A stretch of 46,564 nucleotides of DNA. Origin: an uncultured Alphaproteobacteria bacterium (GTDB taxonomy: Bacteria > Pseudomonadota > Alphaproteobacteria > Micavibrionales > CSBR16-224). The number at the start of each line of letters is the position of its first letter. Positions within the stretch are counted from its first letter, which is position 1. The stretch spans positions 1-46,564 of the forward strand of contig CALDHH010000047.1 of the NCBI GenBank assembly GCA_937941575.1, written 5' to 3'. The notes beneath the pieces were generated by a model. The model saw only the letters and a list, made by a program, of their open reading frames with translations, was not told where the DNA came from and made no database searches. Positions 32,401 to 43,692 of the stretch are shown here, one piece after another. The position numbers and the translations under genes were made by a program.

Positions 32401-33613
32401 CTTTTTCTACCATTTTCTTAGCCGCTTTTACAGTATTAGCCATACCGTATAATTCCAAGCGGTTATAAATAAATGGTTTAAATAATTCTAACGCCATTTT
32501 CTTTGGTAGACCACATTGATGCAATAGTAATTCAGGACCAGATACGATCACAGAACGACCCGAGTAATCAACACGTTTACCAAGCAAGTTCTGACGGAAA
32601 CGACCTTGTTTACCTTTAAGCATATCTGACAAAGACTTAAGTGGACGTTTATTTGTACCAGTAATCACACGACCACGACGACCATTATCAAATAATGCAT
32701 CAACAGATTCTTGCAACATACGTTTTTCATTACGAACAATAATATCTGGTGCGCGTAATTCAATTAAACGACGTAGACGGTTGTTACGGTTAATAACTCG
32801 ACGATATAAATCATTCAGATCAGATGTCGCAAAACGACCACCATCCAATGGAACAAGAGGTCTCAATTCTGGTGGAATTACAGGAACTGCATCCATAATC
32901 ATCCATTCAGGTCTTGTACCTGAATTCAAGAATGCTTCAACTAGCTTTAGTCTTTTAACTAATTTCTTACGTTTAGCTTCAGATTTTGTTTCAGCCAAAG
33001 CTTCTTCAATTTTAATGATTTCATCTTCTAATTTAATTGAAGACATTACTTCTTTTAATGCTTCTGCACCGATACCAGCACGGAAGTTTTCTTCACCATA
33101 TTCATCTTGAGCATCAACATATTCTTCTTCTGTTAATAACTGGAATGTTTTCAGTGGTGTCATACCTGGCTCTAATACCACGTAGTTTTCAAAATAAAGT
33201 ATTTTCTCTAGCTCTTTTAAAGTCATATCCATCATTAAACCGATACGGCTAGGCAATGATTTCAAGAACCAGATATGGGCAACAGGAGATGCAAGATCAA
33301 TATGCCCCATACGATCACGACGTACTTTTGTTAATGTAACTTCAACGCCACATTTTTCACAAATAATACCTTTGTATTTCATACGCTTGTATTTACCACA
33401 AAGACATTCGTAATCTTTAACTGGGCCAAAAATCCTTGCACAGAATAGACCGTCTTTTTCTGGTTTAAATGTTCTATAATTGATGGTTTCTGGCTTTTTA
33501 ATTTCACCATATGACCATGAAAGTATTTGTTCTGGACTTGCGATTGATACTCTTATCTGATCAAAACTTTGTGGACCACTAACTTGACCGAAAAGATTCA
33601 TTACTTCATTCAT
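29426..33613 (-). CDS. rpoC: RNA polymerase beta' subunit
   Basis: [40 protein letters not shown]. Confidence 0.99.
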   Translation of the reverse strand: MNEVMNLFGQVSGPQSFDQIRVSIASPEQILSWSYGEIKKPETINYRTFKPEKDGLFCARIFGPVKDYECLCGKYKRMKYKGIICEKCGVEVTLTKVRRDRMGHIDLASPVAHIWFLKSLPSRIGLMMDMTLKELEKILYFENYVVLEPGMTPLKTFQLLTEEEYVDAQDEYGEENFRAGIGAEALKEVMSSIKLEDEIIKIEEALAETKSEAKRKKLVKRLKLVEAFLNSGTRPEWMIMDAVPVIPPELRPLVPLDGGRFATSDLNDLYRRVINRNNRLRRLIELRAPDIIVRNEKRMLQESVDALFDNGRRGRVITGTNKRPLKSLSDMLKGKQGRFRQNLLGKRVDYSGRSVIVSGPELLLHQCGLPKKMALELFKPFIYNRLELYGMANTVKAAKKMVEKERPEVWDILEEVIREHPVMLNRAPTLHRLGIQAFEPVLIEGKAIQLHPLVCTAFNADFDGDQMAVHVPLSVEAQLEARVLMMSTNNILRPADGKPVIVPSQDIVLGLYYMSLEADGQKGEGTSFTDIGEMHYALDSGDLSLHAKIKARYIGVDENGEEKIEIVDTTPGRMLISEVFPRNKDVSFDLINRVLTKKDVSNLIDIIYRFCGQKVTVIFCDKIMGLGFSNACKAGISFGKDDMIIPESKTKLVNIAKDKVKEYEQQYQDGLITKGEKYNKVVDIWSACTDDVAVEMMNSISSPQEDGRLNSVYMMAHSGARGSAAQIRQLAGMRGLMAKPSGEIIENPIISNFKEGLTVLEYFNSTHGARKGLADTALKTANSGYLTRRLVDVAQDAIITEYDCGTEEGITVSSIIDGGNVISSLEERVAGRVPAFDVNDPLTGDLIAPAGKIVNEAVAEKIATAGVDSVLVRSALTCVLKNGVCSKCYGRDMARGTEVNIGEAVGVIAAQSIGEPGTQLTMRTFHIGGAAQRGAVDSSVESAFDAKIKITHKNVVENSSGFNIVMGRNTEIILLDKAGQEKASHRLPYGAKLLVDDGDEIKQGTKLADWDPYTVPIVTEKDGVAEYGDFVDGVSINEITDEATGIASKIVSDWRQQAKGKDLKPRITLKDSNGEIMKLPNGLDANYYMPVDAILNVENGAEVKAGDIIARIPKETSKTKDITGGLPRVAELFEARRPKDFAIISEIDGQVEFGKDYKAKRRIVVKPTDGEGEPKEYLIPKGKHIAVNEGDYVRRGDALLDGAMVPHDILSALGVEALSQYLTTEIQAVYLLQGVKINDKHIEVIVRQMLQKIEITDPGETTYLTGEQVDRMEFADTNEKMKEQSKVLAKGEPILLGITKASLQTNSFISAASFQETTRVLTDAAVNGKSDELYGLKENVIVGRLIPAGTGATVHRMKRLAADRDKIAMASNAVDVHNDDSPILTDETGEELVAS

Positions 33614-33668
33614 TTTTTATTCTCCTGCCTGTATCTGGCAATAATATTAAAAATTTTAAAACTTAAGA

Positions 33669-33701
33669 TCTCCTTGGCATTAGACCATAACACCAAGGAG
33701 A
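33669..33701 (-). other. Hairpin in the rpoB-rpoC spacer
   Basis: tctccttgg / ccaaggaga, perfect 9-bp stem beginning 6 nt after the rpoB stop. Confidence 0.6.
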
Positions 33702-33707
33702 AAATTA

Positions 33708-36700
33708 CTAGATATTCGTTTGTTTCAAATCAACGTTTAACCCTAAGGATTTCAACTCTTTTACAAGTACGTTAAATGATTCTGGAATACCGATTTCAAA
33801 GTTATCTTCACCACGAACAATAGATTCATATGCTTTTGTTCTACCTGCAACATCATCTGATTTAACAGTTAACATTTCCTGCAAGGTATAAGCAGCACCA
33901 TATGCCTGTAATGCCCACACTTCCATCTCACCGAATCTCTGACCACCGAATTGAGCTTTACCACCCAATGGTTGCTGAGTAACAAGACTGTATGGACCAA
34001 TTGAACGAGCGTGAATTTTATCATCCACTAAGTGATGCAATTTAAGCATATAGATATAACCAACAGTTACATCACGTGCAAATTTCTCACCAGTACGACC
34101 ATCGATCAAAGTAACCTGACCAGAACTATCCAAACCAGAGTTTGTAAGCAAGGTATTGATATCTTCTTCAACAGCACCATCAAATACAGGCGTTGCCATT
34201 GGTACACCAGTTTTAAGATTACCGGCCATTTCCAACAATGAATCTTCATCCAAAGAAGCAACATCTTCTTTATACACTTGATCGCCATAGGCAGTTTTTA
34301 ATGTTGCATTAAGTTCTTTCAAACCCTCTTTAACATTGGCACTGTCACCAGCATCAGTTCTCGCAAATTCAATCTTACCAAGCGCTTGTGATACTTGTTT
34401 ACCAAGTTCCGCAGATGCCCAACCTAAGTGAGTTTCTAAAATCTGACCAACATTCATACGTGATGGTACACCAAGTGGGTTCAACACGATATCAACAGGC
34501 GTTCCGTCTTCCAAGTAAGGCATATCTTCCAATGATGCAATACGAGAGATAACCCCTTTGTTACCATGACGACCAGCCATTTTGTCACCAGGTTGAAGCT
34601 TACGCTTAACTGCTACAAATACTTTAACAGTTTTCATTACACCTGGTAACATTTCGTCACCACCTTGCAATTTATCAACTTTGTTTTCAAAACGTTGTTT
34701 CAGATCTTCAATTGCTTTATCAAAAACAACTTCCATATCTTCGATATTTTCCATTGTTTTTTCGTCTTCAACAACAAAATCTCTCCACTCAACCTTTGCA
34801 ACAGAGCTTAACTCTTCCTCAGCAAGCTTAGTTCCTTTTTTCATGCCACTAGCAGCTTTTGCTAATGTTTGACCAAGAAGAACTTCTTTTAGCTTACCGT
34901 AGAAACCACGTTCATAAATGCGACGTTCATCATCTCTGTCTTTTGCAAGACGTTCAATTTCATCGCGTTCAATTGATAATGCACGTTGATCTTTCTCAAC
35001 ACCACGTCTTGAGAATACACGAACATCAACTACAGTTCCTGCAACCCCAGGAGGCAATCTTAGAGATGAATCTTTAACATCAGATGCTTTCTCACCAAAG
35101 ATAGCACGTAGAAGTTTTTCTTCCGGTGTCATCGGGCTTTCGCCTTTTGGTGTTACTTTACCAACAAGAATATCACCTGGGTGAACTTCTGCACCGATAT
35201 AAACGATACCTGCTTCATCAAGATGTTTTAGACCTTCTTCACCGACATTTGGAATATCACGAGTAATATCTTCTTGACCTAATTTAGTGTCACGAGCCAT
35301 TACATCGAATTCTTCCAAGTGAATAGATGTAAACACATCATCACGCACGATACGTTCAGAGATCAATATTGAATCTTCGTAATTGTAACCATTCCAAGGC
35401 ATAAATGCCACAAGAACGTTACGACCAAGAGCCAATTCACCTAAATCAGTAGATGGACCATCGGCAATAATGTCACCTTCTTTGATTTCATCACCAACAC
35501 GAACCAATGGACGCTGATTAATACAACTATCTTGGTTTGAACGTTGGAATTTCTTTAATGAATAGATATCAACAGTTGATTTACTACTATCAGTTTCAGC
35601 AGTTGCTCTAATCACGATACGATTTGCATCGACCTGATCCACAATACCGTCACGATCCGCAGTAACTGCCGCACCACTATCACGTGCCACAACAGATTCC
35701 ATACCAGTTCCAACCACAGGAGCCGCAGCTCTTAGCAATGGAACAGCCTGTCTCATCATGTTTGATCCCATCAATGCACGGTTCGCATCATCGTTTTCCA
35801 AGAAAGGAATTAAAGATGCGGCCACTGATACCATCTGTTTCGGTGATACATCCATAAGATCAATCTGATCACCAGATGACATCACATTTTCACCATTCAT
35901 ACGACATGAAACGATATCACTTGCGAATGTTTTATCTTCGTTAATTTCTGAATTGGCCTGAGCAATAATATACTTACCCTCATCCATTGCAGATAGATAA
36001 ATAACTTCATCAATTACTTTACCATTTTCAACTTTTCTATATGGGCTTTCAATGAAACCATATTGGTTGATAATCGCATAAGTAGATAATGAGTTAATAA
36101 GACCAATATTCGGTCCCTCTGGAGTTTCAATTGGACAGATACGACCATAGTGAGTTGGGTGTACATCACGAACTTCAAAACCAGCACGTTCACGGGTTAG
36201 ACCACCTGGGCCCAATGCAGACATACGACGTTTATGAGTAATTTCAGATAATGGATTTGTCTGATCCATAAACTGAGAAAGCTGAGATGAACCAAAGAAT
36301 TCACGAACCGCAGCAGCTGCAGGTTTTGCATTAATTAGATCATGTGGCATTGCAGTATCAATATCAACCGAGCTCATTCTTTCACGAATTGCACGCTCCA
36401 TACGTAATAGACCGATACGACATTGGTTTTCCATTAATTCACCAACTGAACGTACACGACGGTTACCAAGGTGATCGATATCATCAGTTTCGCCACGACC
36501 ATCTTTTAAATCAAGCAAGATTTTTAAGATTTCCATGATGTCAACTTGACGTAGAACTCTTAATTGATCTTCTGTTTCAAAATCAAGTCTTGAATTCATT
36601 TTAACACGACCAACAGCCGATAGATCATAACGATCTTCATCGAAGAACAAGCTTCTGAATAATGCATCTGATGAATCTAATGTCGGTGGCTCACCTGGGC

Positions 36701-37940
36701 GCATAACGCGGTAGATGTCAGACAAAGCTTCTTCACGGTTTTTACATTTATCAGCAGCCAAAGTATCACGAATATATGACCCAACATTAATGTGATCAAT
36801 ATTTAAAACATCTAGCTTTTTAACATTCATTTTTTCCAAAGATTCTAACATCTTCGCATCAACGATATCACCAGCATCAAATAATACTTCGCCAGTTTCT
36901 TCGTCTAGAATGTCATGGGCAATATATTTACCATTCAACTCTTCTGTTGCAATTAATTGCTCTTCAAGACCTTCTTCAATAAGCTTCTTAATTTTACGAG
37001 CAGTTAATTTTGTATTTATTTCCGCAACAACTTTATTTGTTTTCGCATCAACAAGATCATATCTTAGCTTAACACCTTTATAGTTAGCTTCGATAAAAGG
37101 CATTTTCCAGCCTTTTTTACTATTTTCCATTGTAATTGTTTCATAGAAGAAAGATAAAATATCTTCTCTAGACATACCTTGGATATCTTCTGGATTGATT
37201 GTTTTACCTTTTTCTTCCATTTCAGCACGGAATTTTAAAGATTTTTCATTATCCAAAGCCATCAAGAATGTAGTTACAGGCAATTTACGACGTCTATCAA
37301 TACGAACATTTACGATATCTTTTGCATCGAATTCAAAGTCCAACCATGAACCACGGTATGGAATAACTCTTGCTGCGAATAAATATTTACCAGATGAGTG
37401 TGATTTACCATGATCATGGTCAAAGAACACACCAGGACTTCTATGCATTTGTGATACGATAACACGTTCCGTACCATTTACAACGAATGTACCATTTTCG
37501 GTCATCAAAGGCATATCTAGCATATAGACATCTTGCTCTTTAATATCACGGATTGAACGTAACCCAGTATCTTCATCAATATCAAATACAGATAAACGTA
37601 AAGTAACTCTTAGAGGAGCCGCATATGTAACGCCACGCTGCTTTGATTCTTCAACATCATATTTCGGTTGTTCTAATTCATATTTAACAAAGTCAATTTC
37701 TGCTCTATCTGAGAAATCTTTAATTGGGAATACTGAGGCAAAAACCTCTTGTAAACCTTCACGTACACGGTCTTCTTCCGCAACACCGAACTGTAAGAAG
37801 TTATTGTAAGAATTACACTGAACCTCAATAAGGTTAGGCATTTCACAAATTTCTTCAATTGTTCCGAAACTTCTGCGGACACGTTTACGACCAGTAAAAC
37901 TTTTATTAACTAAGGATGATCTAACTGCTTTTGCACTCAT
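33708..37940 (-). CDS. rpoB: RNA polymerase beta subunit
   Basis: [47 protein letters not shown]. Confidence 0.99.
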   Translation of the reverse strand: MSAKAVRSSLVNKSFTGRKRVRRSFGTIEEICEMPNLIEVQCNSYNNFLQFGVAEEDRVREGLQEVFASVFPIKDFSDRAEIDFVKYELEQPKYDVEESKQRGVTYAAPLRVTLRLSVFDIDEDTGLRSIRDIKEQDVYMLDMPLMTENGTFVVNGTERVIVSQMHRSPGVFFDHDHGKSHSSGKYLFAARVIPYRGSWLDFEFDAKDIVNVRIDRRRKLPVTTFLMALDNEKSLKFRAEMEEKGKTINPEDIQGMSREDILSFFYETITMENSKKGWKMPFIEANYKGVKLRYDLVDAKTNKVVAEINTKLTARKIKKLIEEGLEEQLIATEELNGKYIAHDILDEETGEVLFDAGDIVDAKMLESLEKMNVKKLDVLNIDHINVGSYIRDTLAADKCKNREEALSDIYRVMRPGEPPTLDSSDALFRSLFFDEDRYDLSAVGRVKMNSRLDFETEDQLRVLRQVDIMEILKILLDLKDGRGETDDIDHLGNRRVRSVGELMENQCRIGLLRMERAIRERMSSVDIDTAMPHDLINAKPAAAAVREFFGSSQLSQFMDQTNPLSEITHKRRMSALGPGGLTRERAGFEVRDVHPTHYGRICPIETPEGPNIGLINSLSTYAIINQYGFIESPYRKVENGKVIDEVIYLSAMDEGKYIIAQANSEINEDKTFASDIVSCRMNGENVMSSGDQIDLMDVSPKQMVSVAASLIPFLENDDANRALMGSNMMRQAVPLLRAAAPVVGTGMESVVARDSGAAVTADRDGIVDQVDANRIVIRATAETDSSKSTVDIYSLKKFQRSNQDSCINQRPLVRVGDEIKEGDIIADGPSTDLGELALGRNVLVAFMPWNGYNYEDSILISERIVRDDVFTSIHLEEFDVMARDTKLGQEDITRDIPNVGEEGLKHLDEAGIVYIGAEVHPGDILVGKVTPKGESPMTPEEKLLRAIFGEKASDVKDSSLRLPPGVAGTVVDVRVFSRRGVEKDQRALSIERDEIERLAKDRDDERRIYERGFYGKLKEVLLGQTLAKAASGMKKGTKLAEEELSSVAKVEWRDFVVEDEKTMENIEDMEVVFDKAIEDLKQRFENKVDKLQGGDEMLPGVMKTVKVFVAVKRKLQPGDKMAGRHGNKGVISRIASLEDMPYLEDGTPVDIVLNPLGVPSRMNVGQILETHLGWASAELGKQVSQALGKIEFARTDAGDSANVKEGLKELNATLKTAYGDQVYKEDVASLDEDSLLEMAGNLKTGVPMATPVFDGAVEEDINTLLTNSGLDSSGQVTLIDGRTGEKFARDVTVGYIYMLKLHHLVDDKIHARSIGPYSLVTQQPLGGKAQFGGQRFGEMEVWALQAYGAAYTLQEMLTVKSDDVAGRTKAYESIVRGEDNFEIGIPESFNVLVKELKSLGLNVDLKQTNI

Positions 37941-38082
37941 AATTTTACGCTTCCCTGAAACTATACTAAGTTTTAAAACCTTGTATCTTATAAAACAACC
38001 ACTTGCATGGTATAAAAAATTTTGATGGATTTAGATATTATCTATAAATTTAATTAGCCCACCCGATCAATGACTAATTAGC

Positions 38083-38125
38083 ACAAACTGGCGACTAGCA
38101 AAAATGCCAGCCGCCAATAATTTGT
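38083..38125 (-). other. Long hairpin in the rplL-rpoB spacer
   Basis: Minus strand ACAAA-TTA-TTGGCGGCTGGC-ATTTTT-GCTAGTCGCCAG-TTTGT: near-continuous stem with G-U pairs and one bulge. Confidence 0.65.
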
Positions 38126-38153
38126 ACTATTTTTTGAAATAATTTGAAATCAC

Positions 38154-38522
38154 TTATTTAAGCTCTACAGTAGCTCCGGCCGCTTCAAGTTTTTTCTTCA
38201 TTTCTTCAGCTTCACCTTTTGGTGCAGCTTCTTTAATTGTTTTTGGTGCGCCATCAACAATGTCTTTAGCTTCTTTCAGACCAAGACCAGTGATTGCACG
38301 AACTTCTTTAATCACGTTGATTTTCTTTTCGCCAGCAGCAGTCAAGACAACATCAAATTCGTCTTTTTCTGCAGCAGCTTCGCCAGCAGCAACAGCAGCT
38401 ACAGCAGCTACTGGAGCAGCAGCAGATACGCCCCACTTGTCTTCCAACATTGTAGACAGCTCAGCTGCTTCCAATACTGTTAATTCTGATAATGTTTCTA
38501 CGATTTTTGCTAGATCAGCCAT
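38154..38522 (-). CDS. rplL: 50S ribosomal protein L7/L12
   Basis: [43 protein letters not shown]. Confidence 0.99.
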   Translation of the reverse strand: MADLAKIVETLSELTVLEAAELSTMLEDKWGVSAAAPVAAVAAVAAGEAAAEKDEFDVVLTAAGEKKINVIKEVRAITGLGLKEAKDIVDGAPKTIKEAAPKGEAEEMKKKLEAAGATVELK

Positions 38523-38594
38523 TTTCTTCTCCTAAAATTATTCCCATTATTGGGATTTTTACTTCATGTTTGTTAACTAATAGATTATTTAAAC

Positions 38595-39119
38595 TTATTC
38601 TTTTTCTGCATACGCTTTTGTTACACGAGCTAACTGAGACGCAGGAGCCTGCGCGATAGTTGCGATACGTGTAGCAGGTGTTTGTATAAGAGCAACAAGC
38701 TTACCACGAACCTCATCAAGAGATGGTAGTTTAGCAAGAGCCTCAACACCCTTAGCATCAAGCAGAGTATCACCAAGAGCGCCACCAATAATTTCTATTT
38801 TGCTATTAGTTTTAGCGAAATTATAAGTAACTTTAGCAGCAGCAACCGGATCTTTCGATACAGCAACAGCTACTGGCCCTTTTAGCATATCTGCTAGAGC
38901 TTCATAGCGCGTACCCTGAAGAGCACGTTTAGCCAATCTATTCTTTATTATTTTAAATGTTGCGCCTTCTGGTCTCATATCAGATCTTAAAACATCTAAC
39001 TCTTTCATTGTAAGACCACCATTAGCTTGACTGCTATACTGGGTTACAACTACGAGTTCGTTGTCCTGAAACATCTGATGTAGGACTTTGACAGCCTCAA
39101 CTTTTTGTGCATGTTCCAC
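38595..39119 (-). CDS. rplJ: 50S ribosomal protein L10 (GTG start)
   Basis: L10 sequence; GTG at 39117-39119 preceded by CGGAGA. Confidence 0.98.
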   Translation of the reverse strand: MEHAQKVEAVKVLHQMFQDNELVVVTQYSSQANGGLTMKELDVLRSDMRPEGATFKIIKNRLAKRALQGTRYEALADMLKGPVAVAVSKDPVAAAKVTYNFAKTNSKIEIIGGALGDTLLDAKGVEALAKLPSLDEVRGKLVALIQTPATRIATIAQAPASQLARVTKAYAEKE

Positions 39120-39289
39120 GAAGTTTCTCCGTTTCTTTTTTTATCTGTGATCAATAGCAAAAATAAAAGACCATCTTTATATTTAAACCATCAATCGGTT
39201 GCACATATGATAATACTAATTAATAAAAACCAACATTACCACACCATAACCTGCCCAAAAAGTTCAAACCGCAATTATTATAAATAATA

Positions 39290-39405
39290 ATTAAGGCCTT
39301 CACTCCTCTGTCTATACAGGCTCTTTCAAATTAAGCTAAGGAAAACCCTTAGCACCTGTGGTCTTGGAACAGGGATTCTAAAAGAGGCATTCTCACACCC
39401 CTTTA
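39290..39405 (-). ncRNA. L10 (rplJ) ribosomal protein leader
   Basis: Minus strand CCAAGACCACAGGTGCTAAGGGTTTTCCTTAGCTTAATTTGAAAGAGCCTGTATAGACAG...GAAGGCC, the recognisable L10-leader core, in the rplA-rplJ spacer. Confidence 0.85.
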
Positions 39406-39416
39406 GAAAACTTAAA

Positions 39417-40118
39417 TTATGCTACTTCTTCCAAAGAATTAACATCTATTTGATATCCAGGCCCCATAGTAGAGCTTAGAGTAATCTTTTTCATGTAAGT
39501 ACCTTTTGCACCAGTTGGTCTAGCCTTCTGAATTGCCTTGATAAACGCGCTTACATTTTCAACTAATTTTTTCTCATCGAAACTTGCTTTACCAACACCC
39601 GCATGAATAATACCAGTTTTTTCTGCACGGTACTCGATTGAACCAGCTTTCACAGTTTCAACAGCAGCTTTAACATCCATTGTTACAGTACCAAGTTTTG
39701 GATTTGGCATCATGCCTCTTGGACCTAAAATCTGACCAAGACGACCAACGATTGGCATCATATCTGGAGTTGCGATACAACGATCAAAATCCATCTCACC
39801 TTTTTGAATTTTTTCCATTAAATCTTCAGCACCAACAATATCTGCACCAGCAGCTTTAGCTTCATCAGCCTTAGCGTCTTTTGCGAATACTGCAACACGT
39901 AGAGTCTTACCAGTACCATTTGGCAACGAGATAACACCACGAACAATTTGGTCTGAGTGCTTAGGATCGATACCTAAGTTTAATGATAATTCAAAAGTTT
40001 CATCGAATTTTGCAGTCGCATTAGCTTTTACCGCTTTCACAGCATCAGCTAATGAATGAACAGCAGTTCTATCCAATGTTTTATATACTTCTTTTAATCT
40101 TTTTGTTTGTTTAGCCAT
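39417..40118 (-). CDS. rplA: 50S ribosomal protein L1
   Basis: [47 protein letters not shown]. Confidence 0.99.
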   Translation of the reverse strand: MAKQTKRLKEVYKTLDRTAVHSLADAVKAVKANATAKFDETFELSLNLGIDPKHSDQIVRGVISLPNGTGKTLRVAVFAKDAKADEAKAAGADIVGAEDLMEKIQKGEMDFDRCIATPDMMPIVGRLGQILGPRGMMPNPKLGTVTMDVKAAVETVKAGSIEYRAEKTGIIHAGVGKASFDEKKLVENVSAFIKAIQKARPTGAKGTYMKKITLSSTMGPGYQIDVNSLEEVA

Positions 40119-40129
40119 TTTAATTCCCC

Positions 40130-40558
40130 TTAACCTACAACTTCAAGACCCATTGAACGGGCAGAACCCTCAATGATCTTTGCAGCTTGGTCTGGATCAT
40201 GAGCATTAAGATCCGCTTTTTTCATTTCAACAATTTCCAAAACTTGCTTTCTTGTAACAGAACCACAAACTTCAAATCCTGGCTTTTGACTACCTTTTTG
40301 TAGTTTTGCAGCCTTCATTAACAAATAACTTGCCGGAGGCGTTTTTGTAACGAAAGTAAAACTTGCATCTTGATATACAGTAATCAATGTCGGGATAGGC
40401 ATACCTGGTTCCATATCACCAGTTTTTGCATTAAATGCCTTACAGAATTCCATGATGTTTACACCAGCTTGACCCAATGCAGGACCGATTGGCGGTGAAG
40501 GGTTTGCTTTACCTGCAGGAACTTGCAGCTTTAAAACACCTTTTATTTTTTTTGCCAT
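40130..40558 (-). CDS. rplK: 50S ribosomal protein L11
   Basis: [36 protein letters not shown]. Confidence 0.99.
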   Translation of the reverse strand: MAKKIKGVLKLQVPAGKANPSPPIGPALGQAGVNIMEFCKAFNAKTGDMEPGMPIPTLITVYQDASFTFVTKTPPASYLLMKAAKLQKGSQKPGFEVCGSVTRKQVLEIVEMKKADLNAHDPDQAAKIIEGSARSMGLEVVG

Positions 40559-40672
40559 TTTATATTTTCCTTTAACAATTTAAAAGTAACGTGGTTCGAT
40601 CGCCTATGGTCTTTATAAACTAAATCTCCCACATATATTACCAATAGAATATAATTCTACAGATTTGCGGAC

Positions 40673-40699
40673 ATTATAACGATATGAAATAAAAATCAA
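40673..40699 (-). promoter_or_regulatory. Candidate sigma-70 promoter upstream of rplK
   Basis: Minus strand TTGATT-N15-TATAAT (perfect -10, short spacer). Confidence 0.5.
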
Positions 40700-40733
40700 T
40701 AGCAAAAACCAGTTTTTTATAAAAAACTTTTAA

Positions 40734-41264
40734 TTAAGCTTTTTCCACCTGAGTATATTCAAGCTCAACTGGTGTTTCGCGACCGAATATTGATACAAGA
40801 ACCTTTAATCTACTACGCTCTTCATCAATCTCTTCAACCAATCCATTAAACGAGTTAAACGGACCATCACAAACTTTAACATTTTCACCAATATCAAAAG
40901 TAATATCTGGACGAGGCTTCTCTGCCCCCTCTTTCACTTGGTTCATGATTCTCTCAGCTTCAGCTTTTGAAATCGGCTGCGGTTTATTTCCGCCACCTAA
41001 GAAATCAGTTACCTTTGGAATTTCTTTTACCAAATGCCAAGCTGCATCAGATAATTCCATTTCAACCAAGATATAACCTGGAAAAAATTTACGTTCAGAA
41101 CTTACTTTCTGACCGCGTTTAATTGTCATTACTTCTTCTTTTGGAACCATAAGTTCACCGAAAGAATCTTCTAGTTTATTCTTCGTAGCAGATGTTCTTA
41201 TCGCATCAACAACTTTTTGTTCAAAACCAGAATACACATGTAATACATACCATCTTTTAGCCAT
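40734..41264 (-). CDS. nusG: Transcription termination/antitermination protein NusG
   Basis: RWYVLHVYSGFEQKVVDAI; FFPGYILVEMEL; GPFNSFNGLVEEID. Confidence 0.99.
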   Translation of the reverse strand: MAKRWYVLHVYSGFEQKVVDAIRTSATKNKLEDSFGELMVPKEEVMTIKRGQKVSSERKFFPGYILVEMELSDAAWHLVKEIPKVTDFLGGGNKPQPISKAEAERIMNQVKEGAEKPRPDITFDIGENVKVCDGPFNSFNGLVEEIDEERSRLKVLVSIFGRETPVELEYTQVEKA

Positions 41265-41458
41265 TATAAGCCACCCATTCCCAAAATATATTTAACACCA
41301 ATAGAAATCACCCAATCTGCAAAAAACAAAAATACAGACATGATAAATACCATTATAAAAACAATAATAGTAGTTGTAACAGTCTCTGGCTTTGTTGGCC
41401 ATGTTACTTTTGATGTTTCTTGTCGAACTTCTCTTGCGAATTGTCCTAATTTTGCCAT
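41264..41458 (-). CDS. secE: Preprotein translocase SecE (start corrected to MAKLGQFAREV)
   Basis: FAREVRQETSKVTWPTKPETVTTT plus one TM helix; the first 40 aa of the supplied ORF are translated tRNA-Trp and spacer. Confidence 0.96.
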   Translation of the reverse strand: MAKLGQFAREVRQETSKVTWPTKPETVTTTIIVFIMVFIMSVFLFFADWVISIGVKYILGMGGL

Positions 41459-41493
41459 TTTGTTAATCCTTAAACAAAAAATAATTCCAATAA

Positions 41494-41569
41494 TGGCAGG
41501 AGCGGAGGGACTCGAACCCACAGCATCCGGTTTTGGAGACCGGCACTCTACCAATTGAGCTACGCTCCT
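41494..41569 (-). tRNA. tRNA-Trp (anticodon CCA), 3' CCA encoded
   Basis: Minus strand AGGAGCGTAGCTCAATTGGTAGAGTGCCGGTCTCCAAAACCGGATGCTGTGGGTTCGAGTCCCTCCGCTCCTGCCA: complete cloverleaf, 76 nt. Confidence 0.98.
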
Positions 41570-41784
41570 GCAGATCATTTACCCTTTAGCTTTTCTAAAT
41601 CCCAATTAATTGAGTGATAATTTTAGAAATGCGTGAGAATAATGAATATCAAATCTTTTACATTATAATTTTATAATTGCATAGAAAAAAATTATTTTTT
41701 TTATTTAATCTATTGTAAAGATTCACTGCTTTAGAATGATAAGGCTAAATTAATTTCCTCTAAAAATAGAATTAAGGGCTCGTT

Positions 41785-43032
41785 TTGTATAAGATTATAG
41801 TAATAGAAGATTCAAAATTATTCAGGAACATAATAGTTTCTGAATTAGAAAACTTGGATAATGTTCAATTATTAGTTGCAGAAAGCTTCGAAGAAGCTGA
41901 CAAGATAACCGAAGAACATGAAGGAGATTTATTCCTTGCTGTAACTGATCTTAACCTACCTGATAGCCCAAGGGGTGAAGTCATTGATATGCTTTCCCAA
42001 AAGCAAATACCATCGATTGTATTATCAGGAACTTATAGCAGCGACCTGCGTGAACGCTTATTTTCATTAAATGTGATTGATTATATAATAAAAAACAACC
42101 CATCTAGCGTTAAGTACACGGCTAGATTGATTAAGACATTAATAGATAACACAAAAAGAAAAGCCATAATTGCTGAAGATTCTAAGGTCGCTAGTAGCGT
42201 TATATCAGCTCTATTAAAGCAATATAAATTTAAAGAAGTAATTCAAGCATATGATGGTCAAGAAGCATTAGATAAAATAAATGCAGATCCATTAATCTCT
42301 TTGGCAGTAATTGACGCGCATATGCCGGTAATGGATGGTTTCGAGCTAATTAGGAACATAAGACAAAAACTAAGCCCCGATGAAATGAGAATTATTGGTA
42401 TATCCGGCTACGATAAAAAAGATTTATCTGCAAAATTCTTAAAATTTGGTGCCAATGACTTCCTAAAAAAACCTTTTATTGTCGAAGAATTCTTGTGTCG
42501 AGTTGTCCAAAATATTCAAGAAGCAGAGAGCATCAAGAATCTAAAATTACTAAACTCTACCGATTACCTAACTGGACTATATAACAGGCGAGGATTCTTT
42601 AAACAATCAAAGCAATTATTACTAAATGCGAAACGAGAAGGCTTAAATCCAATCGTTGCAATGATTGATATTGATAGCTTTAAGCTTATTAATGATACGC
42701 ATGGCCATGCAGCCGGAGATAAAGTAATTAAAGGTATTGCAGATAAGCTAAACTCTTATAAAAGAGGTAGCGATATTGTGGCCAGGATTGGCGGCGAAGA
42801 ATTCTGTTTTTTATTCCCTAACTTTAAATCTGAGAATATAGAGAGCTATTTTAATAGGCTTATAAAAGAAATTGCCGAAAATAGCATTGAAATCGAAGGT
42901 AAGAATATAGATGTTACCGTTAGTATAGGTATATGTAGCGCCGCTGAGTTTGACCTTGATAAGATGATGGCAATGGCAGATAAAAAACTATATATTGCTA
43001 AGGAAAACGGCAGAAATAAATTAGAATTTTAA
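41785..43032 (+). CDS. REC-REC-GGDEF response regulator diguanylate cyclase (PleD-like, TTG start)
   Basis: Two receiver domains (IED/D/S/K sets: VTDLNLPD..LSG..IIKN and VIDAHMPVMDG..ISG..KKPF); DYLTGLYNRRGF; active site GGEEF; I-site RGSD five residues upstream. Confidence 0.93.
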   Translation: MYKIIVIEDSKLFRNIIVSELENLDNVQLLVAESFEEADKITEEHEGDLFLAVTDLNLPDSPRGEVIDMLSQKQIPSIVLSGTYSSDLRERLFSLNVIDYIIKNNPSSVKYTARLIKTLIDNTKRKAIIAEDSKVASSVISALLKQYKFKEVIQAYDGQEALDKINADPLISLAVIDAHMPVMDGFELIRNIRQKLSPDEMRIIGISGYDKKDLSAKFLKFGANDFLKKPFIVEEFLCRVVQNIQEAESIKNLKLLNSTDYLTGLYNRRGFFKQSKQLLLNAKREGLNPIVAMIDIDSFKLINDTHGHAAGDKVIKGIADKLNSYKRGSDIVARIGGEEFCFLFPNFKSENIESYFNRLIKEIAENSIEIEGKNIDVTVSIGICSAAEFDLDKMMAMADKKLYIAKENGRNKLEF

Positions 43033-43679
43033 CTTTGATATAGTTGATATCCACGGCAAGATTTAGTTAGATTACAAGCGGTTGCATCTGGAAAAGCTTT
43101 TAATATTTTGTTTTTTATCATTAGCAAGGCTTCTGAATTTCCGGATTTTAACTCAGCCTCAATCTCTGATATTGGTTGAGATATATTATCATCCGATCCA
43201 ACCAAGCAAATCTTACCCGTATCAAAAGCCAATTCCAGCAAACTGTCGCCTTTGTCATTATCGTTAATTGATATATCAAAATATTTACGATTTATTTTTG
43301 AGATGAATATTGGCTTTAAATCTATAAAATTTATTCCAGATAATGCTTTTACCGCAAGCTCTGATTCAACACATTCAATATTGGGGATAGAAGCATCAAT
43401 TATATTAACCCATTCTTTTCTTTTAAATTCACCATCTTCTGAGTTATCTTCATTCATTCGCATTTTGATTGTTTGCTCAAACTTATTATCTTTTGCTGGT
43501 TCAACTCGCACAGAAATATCTTGTTCTTTCAATTTCAGGTCTACTGTATCGAAATAAACCCTATGCAGGCTTACTTCTTTTTCTTCTACTTGATAATTAT
43601 CTTTAAATAAATTATAAGCCTGTTCTATTGCTTTACCCGATAATGCTAATTTTATCTCATGTTCAACATCTTTTTCCAT
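43029..43679 (-). CDS. CYTH (triphosphate tunnel metalloenzyme) domain protein, paralog 1
   Basis: EHEIK (ExExK), YFDTVDLKLKEQDISVRVE, QTIKMR, ELAFDTGKI, EIEAELKSG. Confidence 0.85.
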   Translation of the reverse strand: MEKDVEHEIKLALSGKAIEQAYNLFKDNYQVEEKEVSLHRVYFDTVDLKLKEQDISVRVEPAKDNKFEQTIKMRMNEDNSEDGEFKRKEWVNIIDASIPNIECVESELAVKALSGINFIDLKPIFISKINRKYFDISINDNDKGDSLLELAFDTGKICLVGSDDNISQPISEIEAELKSGNSEALLMIKNKILKAFPDATACNLTKSCRGYQLYQS

Positions 43680-43692
43680 TTTTCGATTCCTT

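Noticed and set aside
38260-38535. Plus-strand ORF antisense to rplL (91 aa)
   Set aside because: Mirror ORF from biased codon use in rplL; no SD or recognisable domain.
41459-41578. Extra 40 N-terminal residues of the SecE ORF (MICRSVAQLVECRSPKPDAVGSSPSAPAII...)
   Set aside because: They are a translation of the tRNA-Trp gene plus spacer; SecE starts at 41458.
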